A DNA stretch of 64,000 nucleotides from Nonomuraea turkmeniaca (lineage in GTDB: Bacteria > Actinomycetota > Actinomycetes > Streptosporangiales > Streptosporangiaceae), in the NCBI RefSeq assembly GCF_005889735.1, contig NZ_VCKY01000011.1, positions 25,416 through 89,415 on the forward strand, read 5' to 3'. This document shows, in pieces, positions 16,326-24,857 of the stretch. How positions within the stretch are numbered: the first letter of the stretch is position 1; every line of letters starts with the position of its first letter. The notes under the pieces are model-generated. The model was given only the letters and a program-made list of their open reading frames with translations, was not told where the DNA came from and ran no database searches. The position numbers and the translations under genes are program-made.

Positions 16326-18554
16326 TCAGTAGTCCTCGACCACGTTTTCCCGTTCGGCCCGGCAGAGATCCGCCCAGTAGTCCAAGCCGATGGACTGGTA
16401 GATCTCCGCTGCGGCGGCGTACGCGAGGCCGGCTTCGTGCTTGTGGTCCCGCGCGTGCGCCAGCTGGGCCAGCCCGAGGATCGCGTTGGCCTGGCCCAAT
16501 CGGTTCCCGATCTCCTCGTACAGGTCGCGAGCCTGCGTGAAGGCCTCCTCAGCCGACCCGTCGTCACCCCGCATGGACGCGACCTCGCCCAACCCCCGCA
16601 GCGCGTGAGCCTGGCCGAGGCGGTCCCCGATCTCCTCGTACAGGCTGTGAGCCTGCCTGTACGCCTCCTCGGCCGGTCCGTCCTCGTCCCGCATCCGCGC
16701 GATATCGCCCAGGCGCCACATCGCGCCGGCCTGGCCCAGGCGGTCCCCGATCTCCTCGAACAGGCGGCGAGCCTGCCTGTACGCCTGCGCAGCCGGGGCG
16801 AACTCCCCTCGCGTGAACGCGACGTCACCCAAGCCCTGCAGCGCGTGGGCCTGACCCGTCCGGTCCCCCGTCCCCTCGTACAGGCCGCGAGCCTGCCTGT
16901 ACGCCTCCTCGGCCGGCCCGAACTCCCCTCGCACGAACGCGACGTCACCCAGGCCGTGCATCGCGTCGGCCTGGCCGCTCTCGTTCCCGATCTCCTCGTA
17001 CAAGCCGCGAGCCTGCCTGTAGGCCTCCTCCGCCTGGCCGAACTCGCCCCGCATGGCCGCGACCGAGGCCAGGCCGTACATCGCGCCGGCCTGGCCCGAT
17101 CGGTCGCCTTGGGCGACAGCGGTATTTCTCATGGCGGTATAGAGATCATGGGCCTGGAGGTAGCGGTCGTTCAGGCGCAGCCACCAGGCGACCTCGTTGG
17201 CGAGCGCGAGCGCCTTCGGATGCCTCTGGGCGAGCGCGATGTCGGCGGCCACGCGCACCTCGCTGGTGGCGGCCATCAACCAGGAACGGGCCTGGCCGGG
17301 GGATCCGAAGGACGGATCGCCCGGGGCGGTCGTGGTGAGCATGCTGATCGCGATGCGGACGTGGTCCCGCAGGGTCGCGTACAGGCGATCGTGCCCGGCC
17401 CGCCGTTCGTCCGCCGAGTCCTCGGCATCGGCCTGCCGGCGGGCGCATTCGAGGAAGACGTCGTGGAAGCCGTAGCGGTCGGTGGGCTGGCGCGTCAGCA
17501 TGGCCTCCGCGGCCAGCTCGTCCAATCGCAGCCTCGTCACCGATGGGGACAGTCCGGCGAGGGGCGCGATGGACCGGACGTCGAAGTCCGGCCCGGGGTG
17601 CCAGGCACAACAACGCAGCACCTGCCGCTGACCGGTGTCCAACGCCTGGTACGAGACCGTGAACGCGGCTCGTATCGCCTGATCGACCTTGGTCATGTGC
17701 CGGAACCGCCGGCCGCCGTCACGCATGGCCTCGGTCATCAACTCCAACACCATGGCCGGGTCCTGGCGGGCCAGCAACCGCCCCACCGGATCGAGCGCCA
17801 GGGGCAACCACCCGCACAGCCGCGCCACATCCGCCAGGATGCCGTCGCCGGCCAGCGGCCGCCGAGCCCGCCGCCGAAGCAGGCTCACCGCCTCCGGCGG
17901 ATCCAAGAGATCCACGGGGAGGCGGTCCGCATCGTCCAGGTCGTCCAGACTGGACCGGCTGGTGATCAAGGTCAGGCAGTGCGGCGCGTCCTGCGGCAAC
18001 AACGGCATGACCTGCTCGACGGTACGGACATTGTCGAGCAACAGCAGCACCCGGCGCCCGGCCAGCCATCCCCGCCACAACCGCGACCGGCCATCCAGGC
18101 TGCCGGGAATGTCCGCCGCTTCGAACCCCGCCCACCCGAGCAGCTCGGCCAGCACGTCACGCGGGTCGGCAGGGTCGGTGTCCGGGGTGAAGCCGTACAG
18201 GTCCACCTCCACCCGCGCATCGGTGAACCGCTCCTTGACCTGGACGGCCACGGCACGGGCCAGCGCCGTCTTGCCCACCCCCGCCATGCCGTGAACCGCT
18301 GAGATCAACAGCGGGCGGCCCTCCCGCAGCGCCGCGTCCACCTTGCCGACCAGGGCCGCGATCTCTCCGTCCCGCCCCACCATCGGGGGCGGCGCCACCA
18401 TCGGCAGCAGAGTCACGTGCGGACGCGAGACCCCGTGGAAATGCACATGCTGCGTCCCCTCCCCCTGGACGGCCATCTGAGAGTTGTCGTACGCGGACGC
18501 CTTCATGTCCCGTGCGTCTGGTCCCAGCGGCAACGCGCGCTCGGGCCCGGTCAT
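16326..18554 (-). CDS. NB-ARC/TPR STAND protein
   Basis: 742 residues. A short N-terminal segment contains AVQGEGTQHVHF (residues 28-39). The NB-ARC NTPase follows: Walker A GMAGVGKT (89-96), Walker B RRVLLLLDN (about 166-174), sensor LTLITSRSSL, and the WLPLAL (GLPLAL-type) motif. A winged-helix-like region is followed from about residue 480 by at least six near-identical 40-residue TPRs (AEEAYRQARGLYEEIGD). STAND proteins are switch ATPases that oligomerise when their repeats sense a signal. No effector domain is fused. The start is 9 bp after the upstream gene, whose C-terminus bears a related motif, so the two probably work together. Confidence 0.85.
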   Translation of the reverse strand: MTGPERALPLGPDARDMKASAYDNSQMAVQGEGTQHVHFHGVSRPHVTLLPMVAPPPMVGRDGEIAALVGKVDAALREGRPLLISAVHGMAGVGKTALARAVAVQVKERFTDARVEVDLYGFTPDTDPADPRDVLAELLGWAGFEAADIPGSLDGRSRLWRGWLAGRRVLLLLDNVRTVEQVMPLLPQDAPHCLTLITSRSSLDDLDDADRLPVDLLDPPEAVSLLRRRARRPLAGDGILADVARLCGWLPLALDPVGRLLARQDPAMVLELMTEAMRDGGRRFRHMTKVDQAIRAAFTVSYQALDTGQRQVLRCCAWHPGPDFDVRSIAPLAGLSPSVTRLRLDELAAEAMLTRQPTDRYGFHDVFLECARRQADAEDSADERRAGHDRLYATLRDHVRIAISMLTTTAPGDPSFGSPGQARSWLMAATSEVRVAADIALAQRHPKALALANEVAWWLRLNDRYLQAHDLYTAMRNTAVAQGDRSGQAGAMYGLASVAAMRGEFGQAEEAYRQARGLYEEIGNESGQADAMHGLGDVAFVRGEFGPAEEAYRQARGLYEGTGDRTGQAHALQGLGDVAFTRGEFAPAAQAYRQARRLFEEIGDRLGQAGAMWRLGDIARMRDEDGPAEEAYRQAHSLYEEIGDRLGQAHALRGLGEVASMRGDDGSAEEAFTQARDLYEEIGNRLGQANAILGLAQLAHARDHKHEAGLAYAAAAEIYQSIGLDYWADLCRAERENVVEDY
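16440..17110. repeat. About 120-bp coding repeats (TPR array)
   Basis: The TPR-coding part of the STAND gene consists of successive blocks of about 120 bp that are highly alike at DNA level as well as protein level (recurring CGAGCCTGCCTGTACGCCTC and GATCTCCTCGTACAG words). Such similarity permits unequal recombination and copy-number change in the sensing domain. Confidence 0.75.
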
Positions 18555-18563
18555 GTTCGCCGC

Positions 18564-18983
18564 TCAGGCCTGGCGCGGGCCGAACGTGACGTTCTGGACC
18601 CCCTGCCCCTGCACCGCCTGCTGGGCCTGATCACGTGCCTGGGCGTTGACCTGCACGACGCTCGCGGACGCATGGCCGGCGACAGAGTCCACCAGCTCGC
18701 GCAGCTGCCCTTCGCTGTCCGGATGGTCTTCCAGCAGGTCCCGCAGCCGCGCCGCCCACGCCGCCTCCTGCTCCCGCCCGGCCCGCTCACGATCGTCGGC
18801 GGCGAGCAACTCCTGCCGCGACTGCTCCAGCCTGCCCTCCTGCCGGGCCTCCGCATCGGCATCACCGCGCCCCAGCAGACGAGCGCAGCGTGTCTTGACC
18901 CCCTCCCACGCATCGGTGGTCATCGCCGTCACCAACGCCGAACCCGCGGCGCCCGCCAATGCGATCAAAGCCTCAGCTAGCAT
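18564..18983 (-). CDS. Small STAND-associated protein with C-terminal VQGxG motif
   Basis: 139 residues from ATG 18983, which has GGAGGGGG directly upstream; the frame is open further upstream but non-coding in character. A hydrophobic, Ala-rich N-terminus (MLAEALIALAGAAGSALVTAMTT) could be a membrane helix or buried helix. A long charged helix or coiled coil follows (about residues 45-100), then a C-terminal QQAVQGQGVQNVTFGP. The same pattern, AVQGxGxQxVxF, occurs at the N-terminus of the STAND protein encoded 9 bp downstream. Partnership is inferred from adjacency and the shared motif; no enzymatic domain is seen. Confidence 0.6.
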   Translation of the reverse strand: MLAEALIALAGAAGSALVTAMTTDAWEGVKTRCARLLGRGDADAEARQEGRLEQSRQELLAADDRERAGREQEAAWAARLRDLLEDHPDSEGQLRELVDSVAGHASASVVQVNAQARDQAQQAVQGQGVQNVTFGPRQA

Positions 18984-19111
18984 GCCTCCCCCTCCTCCAC
19001 TCGCCCTGATTCCGGGATACCTCAGATTCCCCAAAAAATCAGGACTTCCAGGAGAAGGAGGCATCCTGAACGGCGGCCACATTGCCAGTCGCGTATGCGA
19101 TGATCCCGCGC

Positions 19112-19726
19112 ATGAACGGAAACATGGTGCTGCAGACCGCAACCGAGTGCGAGGGATTCCTGCGCTCGGTGGCATCCCAAGACTGGGCGGAAACCCCTAT
19201 TCCCGGGATGGACTGGACCGTCGCGCGGACCGCGGCCCACATCAGCGACTGCCTGCTGTGGTACGCCACGGATTTCGCCGCCGGCGAGCAGGAGCTCAGC
19301 ACCACGGACATCCGTGTCCGCCCCGAGTCCAAGCCCGACGAGCTCATCAGCACGATGACCACATACTCCACGGTCCTCGCGCGCGTCGTGGACGGGGCTG
19401 CGCCCGGGGCTCGTGGCTGGCACCCCTTCGGCCTCGCGGACGCGTCCGGCTTCGCCGCGATGGCCTGCAACGAAATGCTCGTCCACACCAACGACGTCGC
19501 CTCCGGCTTCGACCGAGCCTTCCTCCCACCCGAGCAACCCGCCATGGCCACGTTGCGTCGCCTGTTCCCGTGGGCGCCGGCGGACACGCCCCCATGGGCG
19601 ACGCTGCTGTGGGCCAACGGCCGCACCGACCTCCCCGGTCAGGAACGGCAGGTGAGGTGGAAATGGCACTGCGCCCCGCTGGCCGAATGGAATGGCGTCA
19701 ACCCCATGCTCGGCCCTCAGGGTTGA
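19112..19726 (+). CDS. TIGR03086-like, mycothiol-dependent isomerase N-domain protein
   Basis: About 204 residues if started at ATG 19112 (ATG 19100 and TTG 19082 are in frame). It has the DinB-like four-helix fold of the maleylpyruvate isomerase N-terminal family: TECEGFLRSV at the start, IPGMDWTVARTAAHISDCLLWYA with the first metal-binding His, then the second half with the conserved EMLVHTNDVASGF. Members bind a metal and often use mycothiol in actinobacteria. No partner gene is adjacent. Confidence 0.72.
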   Translation: MNGNMVLQTATECEGFLRSVASQDWAETPIPGMDWTVARTAAHISDCLLWYATDFAAGEQELSTTDIRVRPESKPDELISTMTTYSTVLARVVDGAAPGARGWHPFGLADASGFAAMACNEMLVHTNDVASGFDRAFLPPEQPAMATLRRLFPWAPADTPPWATLLWANGRTDLPGQERQVRWKWHCAPLAEWNGVNPMLGPQG

Positions 19727-19777
19727 TCGCCACCAGGTTTCCGCTCGACGACAGGCGCCCGATCTAACAGTGCACCG

Positions 19778-20407
19778 CTAGTCGGCCGATCGGGGCCCAT
19801 AGGCAGCGAGGAACACGCGTACCGCGGGCTCGATGATCGCCTTCATTTCGCTGGGCGAATCCGGATGTGGCTGACCGGTCATCATGACGCGGTTCACGGG
19901 AAGCCACAACAACAACCCGGCGAGATGGTCGGCCGCGATCTTCGCGTCGCCGTGAAGGCGCAACCAGCCGCGATCGGCCGCGTCCTGCAGCGTCTCGGCC
20001 ACCGACCCGAGCACACGCAGGAACGCGCCCTCGTAGTAGGCCTGCCCGACCTCAGGGAACCTGGTGGCCTCCGCGATGACGAGCCGGCGGATGCGTTGCA
20101 CCCGCACGTCGAAGAGCAATCCCACGAGCTGACGGGCAAGGCAGCGTACGGTCTCCTCGCCATCGCTGAAGGCGTCGGCCTTCACCTCGACCACCGCGGC
20201 CAGCCCGCGTCCGATCATGTCGTCCGCGAGGGCCCGGAACAGGCCGGACTTGTCGCCGAAGTACTTGTACACGGTCTGCTTCGACGCGGCTGCCCGCGCC
20301 GCGATCTGATCTGTGCTCGCACCGGCGTACCCGTCCGTGACGAAGGCCTCCAACGCCGCGTCCAAGATTCGCGCCTTGGTCGCGTCCGACCTGCTGCCTG
20401 TGCCCAT
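19778..20407 (-). CDS. TetR family repressor
   Basis: 209 residues from ATG 20407. The N-terminal helix-turn-helix is clear: ILDAALEAFVTDGYAGASTDQIAARAAASKQTVYKYFGDK. The C-terminal part matches the AcrR/TetR_C-type ligand domain. It is divergent from an alpha/beta hydrolase gene, and three copies of a 14-bp near-palindrome lie between the two starts, so it very probably represses both itself and the hydrolase. Confidence 0.88.
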   Translation of the reverse strand: MGTGSRSDATKARILDAALEAFVTDGYAGASTDQIAARAAASKQTVYKYFGDKSGLFRALADDMIGRGLAAVVEVKADAFSDGEETVRCLARQLVGLLFDVRVQRIRRLVIAEATRFPEVGQAYYEGAFLRVLGSVAETLQDAADRGWLRLHGDAKIAADHLAGLLLWLPVNRVMMTGQPHPDSPSEMKAIIEPAVRVFLAAYGPRSAD

Positions 20408-20418
20408 GTGACACCTCC

Positions 20419-20486
20419 GTACTGAACAGTACCGTTCCCTCTTGACCCTGTCAGTACTGAACCGTACTGTACGTACTGAACAGTAC
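20419..20486. promoter_or_regulatory. Three TetR operator copies, GTACTGAACAGTAC
   Basis: Copies at 20419-20432 (GTACTGAACAGTAC), 20454-20467 (GTACTGAACCGTAC) and 20473-20486 (GTACTGAACAGTAC). Each has GTACTG/CAGTAC arms around AA. One copy lies 12 bp from the tetR start and two lie before the hydrolase start at 20506. Confidence 0.85.
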
Positions 20487-20505
20487 CGTACTAGGGAGAC
20501 GAACG

Positions 20506-21342
20506 ATGAAGGCAACCACTGGCATCACCCGCTCGGCCGACGGCACCGAGATCGCGTTCACCTCGATCGGCTCCGGGCCGGCGATCGTCATCATCAACGG
20601 CGCCATGAGTTACCGGGGCTCCCACCCCACCGAGGGCACCGTCGCGCAGGGGCTGGCGGCCCGGCACACCGTGATCACCTACGACCGCCGCGGGCGCGGT
20701 GAGAGCGGCCCCACCGATCCGGCACTGGCGGCGACCGAGGCGGTCCAGGCCGAGGTCGCCGACGTCGCCGCCTTGATCGACCACGCCGGGGGCACGGCCG
20801 CCGTGCTCGGGTTCTCCTCCGGCGGGGTCCTGGCCCTGGAGGCGGTACGGGCGGGCCTGCCGATCACCGCGCTCGTGCTCTGGGAGCCGCCCTTCCTCGT
20901 CTCGGCCGACCGCGCCCCGCTCGCCGCGGGCTACCGGGAGCGGGTCCAGCAGGCGCTGGCCGACGGCCGCCCCGGCGACGCGGTCGCCCTGTTCCTCACC
21001 GAACCCTGCGCAGTCCCCGCGGAGTTCGTCGAGCCGATGCGCGCCGAGCCCTACTGGGCGGGCATGGAGCAGATCGCGCCCTCACTCCCCAACGACGCCG
21101 CCATCATGGGCGACACCATGAGCGGTGACCCCGCCCGCCTCCAGCGATACGCGACGGTCGACGTCCCCATGCTGGTGACGTACGGCGACGCCGGCCTGCC
21201 CGGGTTCGCCCACGCGGCCACCGCCCTCGCCGGCGTCCTCCCGAACGCCACGGCGCGCGAGCTCCCCGGCAAGGACCACGACGTGTCCCCGGAGCACCTG
21301 GTGTCCGCCCTGACCGAGTGGCTGCCCACCGCGCAACACTGA
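20506..21342 (+). CDS. Alpha/beta hydrolase
   Basis: 278 residues, ATG at 20506 with TAGGGAGACG upstream. The nucleophile elbow is G-F-S-S-G with Ser104. The oxyanion region is near NGAMSYRG, an acidic partner lies in the second half (LVTYGDAG), and the likely catalytic His is in GKDHDVSPE near residue 258. It is a cytoplasmic serine hydrolase of unknown substrate, divergent from and presumably controlled by the adjacent TetR. The effector may be the substrate or product of this enzyme. Confidence 0.83.
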   Translation: MKATTGITRSADGTEIAFTSIGSGPAIVIINGAMSYRGSHPTEGTVAQGLAARHTVITYDRRGRGESGPTDPALAATEAVQAEVADVAALIDHAGGTAAVLGFSSGGVLALEAVRAGLPITALVLWEPPFLVSADRAPLAAGYRERVQQALADGRPGDAVALFLTEPCAVPAEFVEPMRAEPYWAGMEQIAPSLPNDAAIMGDTMSGDPARLQRYATVDVPMLVTYGDAGLPGFAHAATALAGVLPNATARELPGKDHDVSPEHLVSALTEWLPTAQH

Positions 21343-21423
21343 CCGAGTCGAGAGCCTGTTGCTCACCGCCTCGAATTGCACCACCGCCCGGAACCCAAGC
21401 CGCACCGAAACGGAGGCAACGCC

Positions 21424-21978
21424 ATGGGAGCAATCCTCGTCCACGAGTTCATCACCGCCGACGGCGTCATCGACGACCCCGCCTGGTCCGTCGACTACGA
21501 ATTCACCGACGCCATGAACGACGCCCTCACCGGCATCACCGAACGCTGCCGCGCCATCCTGCTCGGCCGGACCACCTACCAGCACTTCGAGGAGCCGTGG
21601 TCGCAGCGCACCGACGCCGACGACCCGCACTCGTCCTTCTTCAACGACACGCCCAAGTACGTCGTCACCGGCACCCTCGACTCGCTGACCTGGCGAAACT
21701 CGACGATCCTCGGCCCCTACGACCCCGACGCGATCCGACGCCTCAAGGATCAGGTCGACGGCGACATCTTCACCAGCGCCAGCGGCACCCTGGTACGCGC
21801 CATGCTCGCCGACGGCCTGGTGGACGAGCTCAACCTCTTCCTCTATCCGCTCACCCGCGGCCAAGGGCCACGCCTCTTCCCGGCCGACGCCCCACCCCGG
21901 AAAATGCGCCTGGAATCGCACCGCGCATTCGAGCACGGAGTTCTCCACCTGACGTACCGGCCGCTCAGCCGACCGTGA
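21424..21978 (+). CDS. Dihydrofolate reductase family (RibD C-terminal-like) protein
   Basis: 184 residues from ATG 21424 with CGGAGG upstream. It begins with the typical segment MGAILVHEFITADGVIDDP, followed by ILLGRTTYQHF and YVVTGTLDS, and ends with the RibD_C-type region (LADGLVDELNLFLYPL). Family members bind NADPH; most actinobacterial ones are uncharacterised reductases, not folate enzymes. It may be transcribed with the hydrolase upstream (81 bp gap). Confidence 0.8.
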   Translation: MGAILVHEFITADGVIDDPAWSVDYEFTDAMNDALTGITERCRAILLGRTTYQHFEEPWSQRTDADDPHSSFFNDTPKYVVTGTLDSLTWRNSTILGPYDPDAIRRLKDQVDGDIFTSASGTLVRAMLADGLVDELNLFLYPLTRGQGPRLFPADAPPRKMRLESHRAFEHGVLHLTYRPLSRP

Positions 21979-21997
21979 CGAGCAAATGGCCGCGCGA

Positions 21998-23185
21998 TCA
22001 GGTCGGCCAGGCATCCCCCCGGCGTGTGATCTTCGACCAGAACGACGTGACCTGCCCGATCGCCTGGTCGAACCGGTAGTAAAGCCGCGGCGGGACATGC
22101 GGGAGCAGCGCCGAATGCCGTTGGCCGAGCAGGACGAGCATCTGTTCCGGTGGGAGCTTGACGTAACGCGGGAGGCTCTCGTACCAGCGGGCGCTGTTGC
22201 GGGCCGCCTTCTGCACGCCCCGGATCGCGGTCTGGCGCCCCCGCTCGTAGAACTCGAGTGCGGGCTCCAGCCGCGGCTGGGCGCCCAGCGCGTGGGCCAG
22301 GAAAGCGGCATCCCCGAGCGCGAGTGCGGTGCCCGCGCCGATCGAGTAGTGGGTGGTGTGCGCGGCGTCCCCGATCAGGACGAGGTTCCCGCGGTACCAC
22401 CTCTCGTTCGTCAGGGTGCGGAAGTTCAGCCAGCGGGCGCTCTCGCCGGCGTTCTCCTGGCCGATCAGCGGGTGGCCGTCCAGGATCTCGGCGAAGAGCT
22501 TCTCCAGGAGGGCCAGGCTGTCGGCCTCGTTCGCCCGGTCGAACCCGAGCCCCGCCCAAGTCTCCGGGGAGCACTCGATCACGCAGGTGCTGCGCTCCTT
22601 GCTGTAGACGTAGCCGTAACACCAGATCCACCCGTACGCGGTGTTGACGAAGGCGAAGGTGAAGGAGTCGAACACCTTGGTGGTGCCGAGCCAGATGTAG
22701 GCGTTGCGGCCGACCGCGACCTCGGTGCCGAAGTGGTCGGCATGGCGCCCACGCAGCGCGCTGTTGACGCCGTCGCCGGCGACGATCAGGTCCGCGCCGG
22801 CCAGCTCCTCCTCGCCGGTGATCTCACGCTCGTACTCGATCCGCACGCCGAGGGAGCGGGCCCGGTCGGCGAGGAGGCCGAGCATCCGGCTCCGGCCGAC
22901 GCCGAAGCCCGCGTCCCAGTAATCCACCGGAGTCGGCGGGTGGTCCTGCACGTACGCCACCCAGTTGTCCCAGCGGACCGAGCTGTCGCCGATGGCACGC
23001 GCGGTCTCGGGGTCGATGGCGTGGAGGTCCTTGTAGAGCCCGTCCCAGTAGGTCACACCCCAGCCGTACGTCGAGCCTTCCGGGTATCGCTCGTAGATGG
23101 TGATGTCGTGGGACGGGTCAGCCCGTTTCATCAGGATCGCGAAATACAGGCTGGCGGGTCCGCCGCCGACGCAGGCAACCTTCAC
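21998..23185 (-). CDS. FAD-dependent monooxygenase
   Basis: 395 residues with a GTG start. The dinucleotide-binding motif VGGGPASLYFA is at residues 7-17, the second FAD motif is LIGDAAHTTHYSIGAG near residue 290, and ADLIVAGDGVNSALR is the DG motif of class A flavoprotein monooxygenases. The N-terminal part resembles the hydroxylase half of salicylyl-CoA 5-hydroxylases, suggesting an aromatic substrate. It stands alone and convergent with the DHFR-like gene, with no ring-cleavage gene next to it. Confidence 0.8.
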   Translation of the reverse strand: MKVACVGGGPASLYFAILMKRADPSHDITIYERYPEGSTYGWGVTYWDGLYKDLHAIDPETARAIGDSSVRWDNWVAYVQDHPPTPVDYWDAGFGVGRSRMLGLLADRARSLGVRIEYEREITGEEELAGADLIVAGDGVNSALRGRHADHFGTEVAVGRNAYIWLGTTKVFDSFTFAFVNTAYGWIWCYGYVYSKERSTCVIECSPETWAGLGFDRANEADSLALLEKLFAEILDGHPLIGQENAGESARWLNFRTLTNERWYRGNLVLIGDAAHTTHYSIGAGTALALGDAAFLAHALGAQPRLEPALEFYERGRQTAIRGVQKAARNSARWYESLPRYVKLPPEQMLVLLGQRHSALLPHVPPRLYYRFDQAIGQVTSFWSKITRRGDAWPT

Positions 23186-23686
23186 ACGAGCCCCCTGTGT
23201 GACGTCATGTCATCGATACGTTGCACAGCGTAACAGGCGAGTGTGGGAGGGTCGCGGCACTCCGTACGCGTTTGGCGTCAAGCGCCGGAAGTGCCGGAAA
23301 CTCCGGGCACGGCGGCGCCGGCCCATGCCATTACGCCCCCTCTGCCCGAACGCGGGCATCTCGGCCCCCGAGGTCGCCGAACGGTGGGGTCGTCATTGTT
23401 CGAAGGTCTGGCTGCGGTCGATGAGGTCCAGAACCGCGCACCGCCCGGTTCGTGGCGGCGGAGCTGGTGGAGCGCGGACGGACGCCGCGATGGCTCTTGC
23501 GGCGGTTGCCACCGCACTCGGTAAACTGGCCAGTGGCGTCCGTCCGCGCACAACCTCCGGCGACCCGCCCCAGCAGGGTCACCCCAGGAGGCAAAGGGAG
23601 GTCCACCTCTCGGGCGGGGCTTCGCTCTCGATCGTGCGTCCGCCGCACCGGTCGCTGGGGGATCTGCGGACGGGCCGCGGGAGACG
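23186..23686. other. Intergenic stretch, nothing recognised
   Basis: About 500 bp without a gene I can support. Frames on both strands are open for up to 100 codons, but their translations have the Arg/Pro/Gly-rich look of non-coding high-GC DNA. The right end should hold the promoter of the DUF1835 gene. Confidence 0.4.
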
Positions 23687-24832
23687 ATGATGACCAAGCA
23701 GGCCGACTTCAAACGGCGTGTGCGCGCTCGCATGGCCAAGACCGGCGAGTCGTACGCGACCGCCCGCAGCAACCTCTTGGCCGAGCAGCCCGGCACAGCG
23801 GCTTCCGGTCCCACCGGCGACGGGATGGCGGCGGCCCTGCACGTCAGCAATGGCGATGGCACGGACCTGCCCGGGACCGGTCTCGCGCCACGCGTTCTGT
23901 ACTGGCGCGACGTCCTGCACGAGGGGCCGGTGCCTGCGGTGGGTCCCGAGGAGCTCCGCCAGATCAGAGCCGCCTTCCTGGCCGGGGCGAACGCGGACGA
24001 CCGCGCGGAGGGTGCCGACATGTTCGCCGAACGGGACCGCATCCTGGAGGCCAACCGCGACGGCGAGTATGTCCTGTGGTTCGAGGCGGATCTGTACGAC
24101 CAGCTCCAGATCATCCAGATCCTCGCTCGCCTCGCCGACCTTGGAGTGCCGGCGCAGCGCATCACCCTGATCTGCATCGGCGAGCACCCCGGCATCGCCC
24201 GCTTCGGTGGCCTCGGCCAGTTGACCGCCGAACAGCTGCGCGAACTGCCCACCACGAACGCGTGCGCCCGGCTGACCCCCGCTGCGCTCCAGCTGGCCAC
24301 GCACGCCTGGGCCGCTTTCCGGGCGCCGACTCCGGACGGTCTGCGCGCCATCGCCGGTAACCGCTCGAGTGAGCTGCGGTTCCTGGGTGAGGCGTTCGAC
24401 CGGCTCAGCCGGGAGTACCCGGCGACCCGCGACGGGTTGTCGCTGACCGAGCGGCGGATCCTGGCCGCCGTCGCCGACGGCGCGGCCGAAGCCGGGACGG
24501 CGTTCGTCCGCGCCGCAGCGCGAGAAACGCGCCCGTACCTCGGAGACACGTGGTGCTTCGCGATGATGGATCGGATGGCTCAGGCACCCATCCCGCTCCT
24601 TCACGCCGAACCGGCGAACCGCCCGGTCGACCGCGGCACCGGCCTGAGCCTGACCCGCGCCGGGGCACGAGTGCTCGCGGGTGGGGCGGACCACGTGGCG
24701 CTCAACGGCATCGACCGGTGGGTCGGCGGGGTGCACCTGCGCGGCCACCACGTGCCGTGGCGCTGGGACGACGGGACCGAGACCATCACCCGCCCGGCCG
24801 AGGACCCACAGACTCGGGGCGATTCACCGTGA
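23687..24832 (+). CDS. DUF1835 domain protein
   Basis: 381 residues. A short N-terminal segment (KRRVRARMAKTGESYATAR) resembles a small DNA- or RNA-contacting helix pair. Then comes a DUF1835-type domain: LHVSNGDGTDL, PRVLYWRDVLHEGPVP, EYVLWFEADLYDQLQIIQIL and ITLICIGEHPG. The C-terminal third fits the helical domain that usually follows (SLTERRILAAVADGA). The DUF1835 family is found as a stand-alone protein in many bacteria with no established function. It is followed 25 bp later by an S66 peptidase gene on the same strand. Confidence 0.7.
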   Translation: MMTKQADFKRRVRARMAKTGESYATARSNLLAEQPGTAASGPTGDGMAAALHVSNGDGTDLPGTGLAPRVLYWRDVLHEGPVPAVGPEELRQIRAAFLAGANADDRAEGADMFAERDRILEANRDGEYVLWFEADLYDQLQIIQILARLADLGVPAQRITLICIGEHPGIARFGGLGQLTAEQLRELPTTNACARLTPAALQLATHAWAAFRAPTPDGLRAIAGNRSSELRFLGEAFDRLSREYPATRDGLSLTERRILAAVADGAAEAGTAFVRAAARETRPYLGDTWCFAMMDRMAQAPIPLLHAEPANRPVDRGTGLSLTRAGARVLAGGADHVALNGIDRWVGGVHLRGHHVPWRWDDGTETITRPAEDPQTRGDSP

Positions 24833-24857
24833 ACCGAGCGCCCGTTACGCTTCGACG

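Noticed and set aside
15492..18302. A 936-codon open frame on the plus strand
   Set aside because: It is antisense to the GNAT and NB-ARC/TPR genes, which have clear domains; the translation is Arg/Pro/Gly-rich without motifs.
23452..24360. A 302-codon plus-strand frame before and inside the DUF1835 gene
   Set aside because: It overlaps the DUF1835 gene in another frame and has shadow-type composition.
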